A DNA stretch of 10,709 nt, from the NCBI GenBank assembly GCA_035693825.1, contig DASSGB010000199.1, forward strand, positions 1 through 10,709, read 5' to 3'. Positions 1 through 5,176 of this stretch are shown one piece after another. Below the pieces are notes generated by a model. The model did no database searches. It was not told the origin of the DNA and was given only the letters and a program-made list of their open reading frames with translations. This DNA comes from MGOM01 sp035693825 (GTDB lineage Bacteria > Chloroflexota > Anaerolineae > Anaerolineales > E44-bin32). Positions within the stretch are counted from its first letter, which is position 1. Every line of letters starts with the position of its first letter. Both the position numbers and the translations under genes were made by a program.

Positions 1-265
1 TGCCCAGGCCATGCGCCGCGGCGCACACGGCCACCACCGAATCCACCGGCACCAGCCGCCGCTCCAACAGCCGGCGCGAGCAGCGGACGAGGGCTTCCCA
101 CCAGGTCTCGGGATCCTGTTCGGCGCCTCCGCCTTCGACCAGCCGCAGAGGAACCGGGTCGGATTCGCGGCCGACCACCTCTCCGCGCTCCGAGATGAGA
201 TCGACTTTGCAGGAAGACGTCCCGAGATCAACCGCCAGGACGAAGGCTTCGGGGGCCGAGGGCAC
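1..265 (-). CDS. FGGY-family carbohydrate kinase (xylulokinase-like), N-terminal part only
   Basis: The gene is cut by the left window edge, so only the first 88 codons are seen. Reverse-strand translation from a GTG at 263-265 gives AVDLGTSSCKV (residues 11-21), the phosphate-binding DxGTSxxK motif of FGGY kinases. Residues 49-56 (EQDPETWW) match the signature of xylulokinase-like members. The GTG start is supported by a GGGAGG ribosome site (273-278) six bases upstream. FGGY kinases phosphorylate sugars or polyols with ATP in the cytoplasm. The substrate-determining part is outside the window, so xylulose is only the commonest possibility. The DUF429 gene lies about 100 bases upstream on the same strand, with a nested hairpin in the gap, so co-transcription is possible but not certain. 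Confidence 0.85.
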   Translation of the reverse strand, partial: MPSAPEAFVLAVDLGTSSCKVDLISERGEVVGRESDPVPLRLVEGGGAEQDPETWWEALVRCSRRLLERRLVPVDSVVAVCAAAHGLG

Positions 266-286
266 GACAAACCTCCCTGAGTTCAA

Positions 287-328
287 ATGGCCTCTCCTCT
301 AGCCGGCCTACCGGCCGGCGGAGGCCAT
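287..328. other. Nested inverted repeat between DUF429 gene and FGGY kinase gene
   Basis: An outer 8-bp perfect stem (ATGGCCTC at 287-294, GAGGCCAT at 321-328) encloses an inner 7-bp perfect stem (GCCGGCC at 302-308, GGCCGGC at 313-319) with a TACC loop. It lies in the short intergenic gap, downstream of the DUF429 stop and upstream of the kinase start on the minus strand. No U-tract follows on either strand, so it is not a classical intrinsic terminator. It could be an attenuating or RNA-stabilising leader hairpin, or an operator-like palindrome. Confidence 0.45.
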
Positions 329-366
329 GCCCTCACCGCAAGTTGACGGTTCGCTCGTGTCGCCGC

Positions 367-1140
367 CTAGGCGTAGTGATCCTTGAGGGCCCCGACCGGA
401 ATCGTGATCAGCCCTTCCTGCGGATCTCCCACCTGCGAAACGCGCGCCGGCTTCTGATGCACCAGAAAGGCCGTGTAGGCCCCTGCCAGAGCATCCAGCT
501 CATCGTGATGATGCAATCCCTCGAGGGGAAGCTCCCCACTCAGGATGTGATGTCGGGAGATCTCCTCCAGGACATGCAGCGGGTTGGCCAGGTCGAGGCC
601 CTCGACGTACAGGACCATCTGTCGCTGCAACCGTCCCTCGAGATCGACTTTCGGCAAAGGCCGATGGCCGAGAAGCGAGGCGTAGCACGCGTGAGGGTGC
701 ACCTCGAGCAGCGTTCGGCCCTCGACCGGTTCGCCGGTGCGGAAGAATCTGAATCCCAGGGCCAGCAACCTGCGATACAGCTCGAATCCAACGCGCATCC
801 AGAGAGGCGACAGCGAAGGCTGGGAGGGCGTGTTGTAAATGCGCAGGTTGCGCCGCCTCAGCTCGTACTCGCACACCTTCCAGTCCGCAAAGGTCCGGCT
901 GTGAGGGTTGAGACCGAACGCTCTGCGCACGCGCGCCCGGCGCATCAGCCGGCGATTGGGAGACTGCGGCGCATCCACGGCCACCACCGCCGTCGGCCAC
1001 CGCTCGACGAAAGCCACGGCCCCGTCCGCGTCAGCCGCCTCGAGCGCGACCACCCGCAGATTGTCGTCAAGGGCGGCCAGGCTGAACGGCCGTTTCCCGC
1101 CGGTGGGGTCGATCCCGATGTAGACGTCGTTGAGGCTCAT
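367..1140 (-). CDS. DUF429 family protein (predicted RNase H-fold nuclease)
   Basis: This 257-residue protein matches the DUF429 family, which is predicted to have an RNase H-like fold and is poorly characterised. Visible family features are an N-terminal strand with an acidic residue (YIGIDPTGGKRP, D11), a second strand with VVAVDAPQSPN (D56), a conserved CEYELRRRNLRIYNTPS block at residues 90-106, LLEVHPHACY at 144-153 (E146), and a late HHHDELDALAGAY (D213, D216). These acidic residues are spaced as expected for a metal-dependent RNase H-type active site. The length is normal and there is no signal peptide or membrane segment, so the protein should be cytoplasmic. It starts 33 bases after the upstream phosphatase-fold gene and is probably co-transcribed with it. 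Its substrate is unknown. Family assignment is firm; nuclease activity is a prediction. Confidence 0.85.
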   Translation of the reverse strand: MSLNDVYIGIDPTGGKRPFSLAALDDNLRVVALEAADADGAVAFVERWPTAVVAVDAPQSPNRRLMRRARVRRAFGLNPHSRTFADWKVCEYELRRRNLRIYNTPSQPSLSPLWMRVGFELYRRLLALGFRFFRTGEPVEGRTLLEVHPHACYASLLGHRPLPKVDLEGRLQRQMVLYVEGLDLANPLHVLEEISRHHILSGELPLEGLHHHDELDALAGAYTAFLVHQKPARVSQVGDPQEGLITIPVGALKDHYA

Positions 1141-1173
1141 GCGCTGTGCACTCTCTCGGCGGACAGTCTCACG

Positions 1174-1617
1174 TCACGCGGCCCGCGCCTTGGAGGCGAA
1201 CGTCTCCCACGCGGCGACGTCCGTGGCATAGGGACTCATCCATGGCGGACGCGAGGCTCGACGGACGGCGACCCGGGCCGGCATACCTTCGAGGATCCGA
1301 CAGGCGACATACACCCAGCGCGTCCGGTGTCGACCGAGGCTGCTGTGCAGCAGCACTCTGTGACCCTCCGAGCGGCAGCTCGCCAGAAAGGAGCCGGCGA
1401 GGAAACGCTCGGCGGCGGATGTCTCCGCTTCGTCTGAAATCGAAAGCCACAGGAATCGTTGGGCACATGGGCCGCGAAAGACCGCCGGCATTTCGGGGCG
1501 AAGATGGACTACGGCCGTGATGCCGGTCTGATCGGCGAAGTCCTGCCATGAGGCCGGGAGCTGCTCGCCCCCGCCGGCGAAGATTCCATCATCCACCCAG
1601 GTCAAGGGCGCGTCCAC
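1174..1617 (-). CDS. Dual-specificity-phosphatase-like protein with Cys-to-Ser in the P-loop (probable pseudophosphatase)
   Basis: This 147-residue protein has the layout of small bacterial dual-specificity/tyrosine phosphatases. It has an early WVDDGIFAGG strand (7-16), TAVVHLRPE (34-42), an acidic loop LSISDEAE (58-65, D62 at the general-acid position), a helix, and a P-loop at VLLHSSLGRHRTR (88-100). The P-loop should read H-C-x5-R; here it is H91-S92-x5-R98, encoded CAC AGC AGC, so the nucleophilic Cys is Ser. The rest of the loop (His, Gly, both Arg) is kept, which argues for a binding role rather than decay. Start is GTG; no Shine-Dalgarno sequence sits at proper distance, and a TATACT box at 1622-1627 (minus) lies only four bases upstream, so a leaderless transcript is possible. 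DUF429 follows after 33 bases. Confidence 0.75.
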   Translation of the reverse strand: MDAPLTWVDDGIFAGGGEQLPASWQDFADQTGITAVVHLRPEMPAVFRGPCAQRFLWLSISDEAETSAAERFLAGSFLASCRSEGHRVLLHSSLGRHRTRWVYVACRILEGMPARVAVRRASRPPWMSPYATDVAAWETFASKARAA

Positions 1618-1621
1618 GGTC

Positions 1622-1627
1622 AGTATA
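1622..1627 (-). promoter_or_regulatory. Candidate -10 element (TATACT), minus strand, for the phosphatase-like gene
   Basis: The minus strand reads GTATACTG over 1628-1621, ending four bases before the GTG start of the phosphatase-like gene. A start of transcription about seven bases after the hexamer would fall on the start codon, as in leaderless mRNAs. The hexamer 17 bases upstream (CAAGCG) is a poor -35. It is divergent from the stronger plus-strand promoter next to it. Confidence 0.4.
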
Positions 1628-1636
1628 CAACCCCTT

Positions 1637-1665
1637 TTGACGCGCGCTTGCCCGGCGGATATACT
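1637..1665 (+). promoter_or_regulatory. Sigma70-type promoter for the aldehyde dehydrogenase gene
   Basis: TTGACG (1637-1642) and TATACT (1660-1665) are separated by exactly 17 bases. These match five of six positions of the consensus -35 and five of six of the -10, with ideal spacing. Transcription would begin near 1672, giving an untranslated leader of about 120 bases before the ATG at 1794. In such GC-rich DNA this match is unlikely by chance. Confidence 0.75.
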
Positions 1666-1782
1666 TCGCCGCGTTCCATCTCGTTATCATCATCGGCGGT
1701 CGGCGGAACCGGAGCAGCCTGGTGCGGTTTCTCTCCCCGCGACCGCCCTTGGAGGGGGCCGACGCCCGGCAAGAGCCATTCC

Positions 1783-1788
1783 AGGAGG
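1783..1788 (+). promoter_or_regulatory. Strong ribosome binding site (AGGAGG) fixing the ALDH start
   Basis: AGGAGG is five bases upstream of ATG 1794. It decides between that start and an in-frame ATG at 1722, which has no such site and would add 24 residues unlike the family. Confidence 0.8.
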
Positions 1789-1793
1789 ACTGC

Positions 1794-3428
1794 ATGCCTG
1801 CCAAGAAGAAGACACGCCGCGTGACCTCGCCTCGCAAGTCCGCCAGCAGCCGCAAGAAGAGCTCGTTCAAGCTGACCTACTCCACGATGTTCGATCCCCC
1901 TCCCGAGCTTCACACGCGCTTTGAATCCGCGCTGGCCACGGTCAAGGCGCAGAGTGGCAAGGATCACGCCATGATCATCGGCGGCCGCGAAGTTCAGGCC
2001 GCGGAAACGTTCGACGACCGGTCGCCCATCAACCAGGATTGGATCCTGGGACGATTCCCCAAGGGGACGGCTGAACACGCACGCCAGGCGCTGTCGGCGG
2101 CGCGCAGCGCCTTCCCCCGCTGGTCGGGGCTGGGCTGGAAAGAACGCGTCCGTCTGATGCGAAAGGCGGCGGACATCATCGACAAGCGCATCTATGAGAT
2201 CGGCGCGGTGATGGCCCTCGAGGTCGGCAAGAACCGAATGGAGGCCCTGGGCGACGCGGCCGAGACGGCCGATCTCATCCGCTATGCCTGCAGTCAGATG
2301 GAGGCGAACAAGGGCTATGTCGTTGCCATGGGACGCGATCCGCTCAAGGGCTACCGGTCCACGAACACATCCGTGCTGCGGCCTTACGGAGTGTGGGTGG
2401 TCATCAGCCCGTTCAACTTCCCTTCGGCCCTCACCGGCGGTCCCGCCGGAGCGTCGCTGGTGGCGGGCAACACCGTCGTGATGAAACCGGCCTCGGACAC
2501 GCCGTGGACCGTGCGCCTGCTGGCCGAGTGTCTGCGTGAGGCCGGCCTGCCGGACGGCGTCTTCAACTACGTCACCGGCCCGGGCGGCACCATCGGTCAG
2601 GAGCTGATTTCGAATCGCGAGGTGGATGGGATCACCTTCACGGGCTCGTTCGACGTCGGGATGGAGATCTATCGCACCTTCGCCAAGGGCCGCTACCCGC
2701 GGCCGACCGTCCTGGAGATGGGCGGCAAGAATCCGGCGATCGTCTCGCGCCATGCCGATCTGGAGCGGGCCGCGCTGGGCATCGTGCGCTCGGCGTTCGG
2801 CCTCCAGGGGCAGAAGTGCTCGGCCAACAGCCGCGTGTACATCGAGCAGCCGGTCTACGATAAGCTCGTCGGCCGTTTGGTGGACCTGACGAACAAACTG
2901 GTCATCGGCGACCCGACCGAGAAGGGCGTGTATCTGGGGCCGGTGGTCAACGCCAGCTCGTACAAGCAGTTCAAACAGTTCGCCGAGGAAATCTCCGAGG
3001 CGGGCCGCTTCCTCACCGGCGGAAAGGTCCTGACCGAAGGCGCGTATGGCAAGGGATTCTTCTGCCAGCCCACGTTGGCCGCCGGCGTTCCGCTCAACCA
3101 CCGGCTGTGGAAACACGAGATGTTCGTGCCGGTCACCTTCGTGCATCCCGTGGCCAACCTGGACGAAGCGATGCAGCTGGCCAACGATGTCGACTATGGC
3201 TTGACGGCCGGGTTCTACGGATCGACGAAGGAAACCGAGTGGTTCTTCGACCGCATCCAGGCCGGTGTCACCTACGCCAATCGCCCGCAGGGCGCTACGA
3301 CGGGTGCCTGGCCCGGATTCCAGCCCTTCGGCGGATGGAAGGGCTCGGGTTCGACCGGCAAGAACTCCGGCGGTCACTACTATCTGCCCCTGTACCTGCA
3401 TGAGCAAATTCGCACGGTCATCGCCTGA
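1794..3428 (+). CDS. Aldehyde dehydrogenase, L-glutamate gamma-semialdehyde (P5C) dehydrogenase type
   Basis: This 544-residue NAD(P)-dependent aldehyde dehydrogenase belongs to the group usually annotated as 1-pyrroline-5-carboxylate dehydrogenase (RocA/PruA), which oxidises glutamate semialdehyde to glutamate in proline catabolism. The full catalytic set is visible: PFNFP with N208, VMKPAS with K231, FTGS (282-285), LEMGGKNP with the general base E308, and GQKCSANSR with the nucleophile C342. The GQKCSA(C/N)SR form and the late FQPFGGWKGSGSTGK block favour the P5CDH-like clade. The first 25 residues are unusually rich in Lys, Arg and Ser and are not part of the catalytic fold. The start is set by AGGAGG. 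The gene has its own promoter and is followed by a GC hairpin, so it is probably monocistronic. No proline dehydrogenase gene is nearby, so substrate is inferred from family only. Confidence 0.9.
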   Translation: MPAKKKTRRVTSPRKSASSRKKSSFKLTYSTMFDPPPELHTRFESALATVKAQSGKDHAMIIGGREVQAAETFDDRSPINQDWILGRFPKGTAEHARQALSAARSAFPRWSGLGWKERVRLMRKAADIIDKRIYEIGAVMALEVGKNRMEALGDAAETADLIRYACSQMEANKGYVVAMGRDPLKGYRSTNTSVLRPYGVWVVISPFNFPSALTGGPAGASLVAGNTVVMKPASDTPWTVRLLAECLREAGLPDGVFNYVTGPGGTIGQELISNREVDGITFTGSFDVGMEIYRTFAKGRYPRPTVLEMGGKNPAIVSRHADLERAALGIVRSAFGLQGQKCSANSRVYIEQPVYDKLVGRLVDLTNKLVIGDPTEKGVYLGPVVNASSYKQFKQFAEEISEAGRFLTGGKVLTEGAYGKGFFCQPTLAAGVPLNHRLWKHEMFVPVTFVHPVANLDEAMQLANDVDYGLTAGFYGSTKETEWFFDRIQAGVTYANRPQGATTGAWPGFQPFGGWKGSGSTGKNSGGHYYLPLYLHEQIRTVIA

Positions 3429-3435
3429 GAGGGAC

Positions 3436-3462
3436 GCGGGGCCCCCGAGCCGGGGGCCCCGC
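3436..3462 (+). terminator. Perfect 12-bp GC hairpin after the ALDH gene
   Basis: GCGGGGCCCCCG (3436-3447) and CGGGGGCCCCGC (3451-3462) form a 12-bp perfect stem with loop AGC, eight bases after the ALDH stop codon. There is no T-tract afterwards, so termination would be of the U-less type, or the hairpin may protect the mRNA 3' end. It ends eight bases before the next start codon. Confidence 0.6.
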
Positions 3463-3470
3463 CGACTTCG

Positions 3471-3725
3471 ATGTTGATGCGTCTCGGAACCGCCCTGGTG
3501 CTGATGGGGACGATCGCCCTGGTCGTCTTCGTCCTCACCTACTCGGCCGGAATGGCCGACCTCCGAACGCTGCTGGCCGGCGCAGGATTGACGATCCTCG
3601 GTCTGTTCTTCCGCCGCCGAGGGACGCCGGCTCCGGAGGAGGAGCCGGCCCGTTTCCGCACGGTGCGCAAGTTGATGCGCCGCCCACCGGCGCAGGAGCC
3701 GCCAGCGGACGAGGAATCATCGTAG
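3471..3725 (+). CDS. Small two-helix membrane protein of unknown function
   Basis: This 84-residue ORF is not recognised as any family. It has two hydrophobic stretches fit for membrane helices (about residues 4-26 and 31-47, the second ending in FFRRR). A 37-residue hydrophilic tail rich in Pro, Glu and Arg follows. The RRR after helix 2 would place the tail in the cytoplasm by the positive-inside rule, with both ends inside. The start could be ATG 3471 or ATG 3477; neither has an adjacent Shine-Dalgarno sequence. GAGAGGG at 3427-3433 lies just 5' of the GC hairpin. The stop codon shares its last base with the first GTAG of the adjacent REP element, so the repeat abuts the gene end. Composition and hydropathy favour a real gene, with moderate certainty. 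Confidence 0.6.
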   Translation: MLMRLGTALVLMGTIALVVFVLTYSAGMADLRTLLAGAGLTILGLFFRRRGTPAPEEEPARFRTVRKLMRRPPAQEPPADEESS

Positions 3726-3774
3726 TAGCCGCAGGCTTTAGCCTGCGCCCGGCCCAAGGGGAAGCGCCAGCTTC
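3725..3774 (+). repeat. REP element 1 (GTAG-type palindrome) with secondary hairpin
   Basis: GTAG at 3725-3728 is followed by CGCAGGCT (3730-3737), loop TT, AGCCTGCG (3740-3747), an 8-bp perfect stem. A second small hairpin follows: GAAGC (3761-3765), loop GCCA, GCTTC (3770-3774). A GTAG tetranucleotide at the 5' foot of a GC-rich hairpin is the hallmark of REP sequences recognised by REP-associated tyrosine transposases. The element begins on the last base of the preceding stop codon. Confidence 0.85.
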
Positions 3775-3798
3775 GATCGGCACCTGTATGCGAATCCC

Positions 3799-3835
3799 GT
3801 AGCCGCAGGCTCTGGCCTGCGGCCGGCTTTGCCGG
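3799..3835 (+). repeat. REP element 2, same orientation as element 1
   Basis: GTAG (3799-3802) is followed by CCGCAGGC (3803-3810), loop TCTG, GCCTGCGG (3815-3822). A second hairpin, CCGGC-TTT-GCCGG (3823-3835), abuts it. It is a near copy of element 1 with compensating stem bases, 28 bases upstream of the transposase start. Confidence 0.85.
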
Positions 3836-3862
3836 ACGCCTTATCCATCAGGGGGTACAACC

Positions 3863-4351
3863 ATGGATCGCTTGAATCCCATTCGGGAACGTCGCCACCG
3901 TCTTCCGCCTGAGGCTTACCGAGGAATGGTTTCCGTTTCTTTCACGGCCTGCATCCAAGCCCGGAGGCTCCTCTTTGCCAACGCGGATACAGTCGACGTG
4001 TTCCTCCGCCATCTTTGGGCTGCAGCCGACAGATGGGCCTGCACCGTGCCGGCCTACTGCTTTATGCCCGACCATGTGCACGTCCTGCTACAGGGCAAGA
4101 CTGCCTCCTCAGACACACGCAGGGCTTTCATCCACTTCAAGCAGTCCTCGGGCTATTGGATGGTTCGCAACCGGCAAGGCTTCACCTGGCAGAAGGGGTT
4201 CTACGACCGTGTTCTGAGAACGGAAGGCGCCCTGCGCCGGGAGGTTCGGTACATCGTGGAGAATCCCGTAAGGAAACGACTGGTTGTGGACTGGCGAGAT
4301 TACCCGTTCACTGGATCGTTGGAGGCAAATGTAGAGGACCTGGCCTCCTGA
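3863..4351 (+). CDS. REP-associated tyrosine transposase (RAYT), Y1/HUH family
   Basis: This 162-residue protein is a Y1-type HUH single-strand endonuclease of the transposase IS200-like fold. Visible features are VSFTACIQ (25-32), the invariant CFMPDHVHVLL block with the metal-binding HUH pair H71/H73, GFTWQKGFYDRVLR (106-119) and VRYIVENPVRKRLV (128-141). Y130 in YIVENP is the likely catalytic tyrosine by analogy with the family. The length suits a complete RAYT. The start is ATG 3863 with AGGGGG seven bases upstream. RAYTs bind and cleave single-stranded REP hairpins carrying a 5' GTAG and are thought to spread them. Four such hairpins flank this gene, two on each side in opposite orientations. 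No frameshift or missing motif is seen, so the protein is probably active. Confidence 0.92.
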   Translation: MDRLNPIRERRHRLPPEAYRGMVSVSFTACIQARRLLFANADTVDVFLRHLWAAADRWACTVPAYCFMPDHVHVLLQGKTASSDTRRAFIHFKQSSGYWMVRNRQGFTWQKGFYDRVLRTEGALRREVRYIVENPVRKRLVVDWRDYPFTGSLEANVEDLAS

Positions 4352-4360
4352 TGAGGCACA

Positions 4361-4383
4361 CGCAGGCTGAAGCCTGCGGCTAC
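4361..4383 (-). repeat. REP element 3, inverted relative to elements 1 and 2
   Basis: CGCAGGCT (4361-4368), loop GA, AGCCTGCG (4371-4378), then GCTAC. Read on the minus strand it is GTAGC followed by the same 8-bp stem as element 1. It starts ten bases after the transposase stop codon. Confidence 0.85.
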
Positions 4384-4439
4384 AAGAATCAAACTGCCGC
4401 GGCACCAGACCGGTCGAGACCTCCCAGATGTGAGGCGGA

Positions 4440-4483
4440 CGCAGGCCGCCGCGCAGCGTCCCCGCGGGAATGCCTGCGCCTAC
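4440..4483 (-). repeat. REP element 4, inverted, with enlarged apical part
   Basis: The outer stem CGCAGGC (4440-4446) pairs with GCCTGCG (4472-4478), followed by CCTAC, which on the minus strand is GTAGG at the 5' foot. Instead of a 2-4 base loop it carries a 25-base interior containing its own stem, CCGCG (4449-4453) with CGCGG (4463-4467). It is a diverged or composite member of the same REP family. Confidence 0.7.
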
Positions 4484-4510
4484 AATTACGGCCCGAGGGC
4501 TCCCCGACGG

Positions 4511-4516
4511 TATACT
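4511..4516 (+). promoter_or_regulatory. Candidate -10 element (TATACT) for the exonuclease gene
   Basis: TATACT sits within GGTATACTGG, 38 bases upstream of the exonuclease start codon and just after REP element 4. No convincing -35 hexamer is seen at 16-18 bases. The same GTATACTG octamer precedes two other genes in the window. Confidence 0.4.
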
Positions 4517-4554
4517 GGCCGGGGTTCTTCCGACATGATGTGAGGTCATCCACC

Positions 4555-5127
4555 ATGCATCAGCGGCCCGATCTGCGCGGATTCATTTCCATCGACATCG
4601 AGGCTTCCGGATCGCACCCGGGCCGCTACGCCATGCTCTCGCTGGGCGCGTGCTCCGTCGTCGACCCCTCGTCCACTTTCTACGCGGAGCTCCAGCCGAC
4701 GACTCTCGAATTCGAACCCGAGGCCATGGCCGTCCACGGTCTTTCGTTGGAGCACCTCCAAAAAGAGGGCATGGCGCCGGACCAGGCCATGACCGCCTTC
4801 GCCGACTGGATCCGGCAACAGGCGCCGTCGGGCTACCCGCCGGTGTTCGTCGCTTACAACGCGGTCTTCGATTGGATGTTCGTCACCGAATACTTCTTCC
4901 GCAGCCTCGGGCGCAATCCTTTCGGCCACACCGCCCTCGACATCCGCGCCGTGTACTTCGGGCTGACCCACGATCCCTGGCGGGCGATCCGCTTCGCCGA
5001 CCTGGCGGCTCGCTACCTCAACTCCCAACAGCTCACGCACCACGCTCTGGAGGACGCGCAGCTCCAGGCGGCTCTCCTGCGAGCCATGTTGGCGAGCGGA
5101 CCCCCTATCCAGGGCGGTAAGGCGTAG
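4555..5127 (+). CDS. DEDDh-type 3'-5' exonuclease (DnaQ/RNase T-like)
   Basis: This 190-residue stand-alone exonuclease domain shows all DEDDh motifs. ExoI is FISIDIEASG with D14 and E16, ExoII is VAYNAVFDWMF with D106, and ExoIII is HHALEDAQ with H162 and D167. These residues coordinate two metal ions for 3'-5' hydrolysis of DNA or RNA. Short stand-alone members include RNase T, oligoribonuclease and proofreading-like proteins; this one cannot be placed more exactly and no polymerase gene is nearby. The start is ATG 4555, with GAGG about nine bases upstream. The reading frame stays open upstream as far as 4015, but that stretch lies over the transposase gene in another frame and is not coding. 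A candidate -10 box lies at 4511. The CoxG-like gene follows after 49 bases. Confidence 0.85.
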   Translation: MHQRPDLRGFISIDIEASGSHPGRYAMLSLGACSVVDPSSTFYAELQPTTLEFEPEAMAVHGLSLEHLQKEGMAPDQAMTAFADWIRQQAPSGYPPVFVAYNAVFDWMFVTEYFFRSLGRNPFGHTALDIRAVYFGLTHDPWRAIRFADLAARYLNSQQLTHHALEDAQLQAALLRAMLASGPPIQGGKA

Positions 5128-5139
5128 ACGCCCGCGCGA

Positions 5140-5145
5140 TACAAT
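5140..5145 (+). promoter_or_regulatory. Candidate -10 element (TACAAT) for the CoxG-like gene
   Basis: TACAAT, five of six matches to TATAAT, lies 31 bases upstream of the GTG start in the short gap after the exonuclease gene. There is no good -35 at proper distance. It may allow separate expression of the CoxG-like gene. Confidence 0.3.
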
Positions 5146-5176
5146 CCGTCCGCTCGCCGCTCGAGGGAGGTCTCCC

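Noticed and set aside
343..1437. 364-codon plus-strand frame opposite the DUF429 and phosphatase-like genes
   Set aside because: The minus-strand frames have family motifs and sensible composition; this one has neither.
1620..3407. Long open frame on the minus strand opposite the aldehyde dehydrogenase
   Set aside because: It is antisense to a clearly identified enzyme; the translation has no recognisable domain and the composition (His, Arg, Gly-rich) is that of a shadow frame in GC-rich DNA.
3725..4483. CRISPR-like reading of the repeated hairpins
   Set aside because: There are only four copies with unequal spacing, two of them inverted, and a transposase gene in the middle; this is a REP/RAYT arrangement.
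4015..4554. In-frame upstream extension of the exonuclease
   Set aside because: It overlaps the RAYT gene in another frame and runs through two REP hairpins; homology begins only after ATG 4555.
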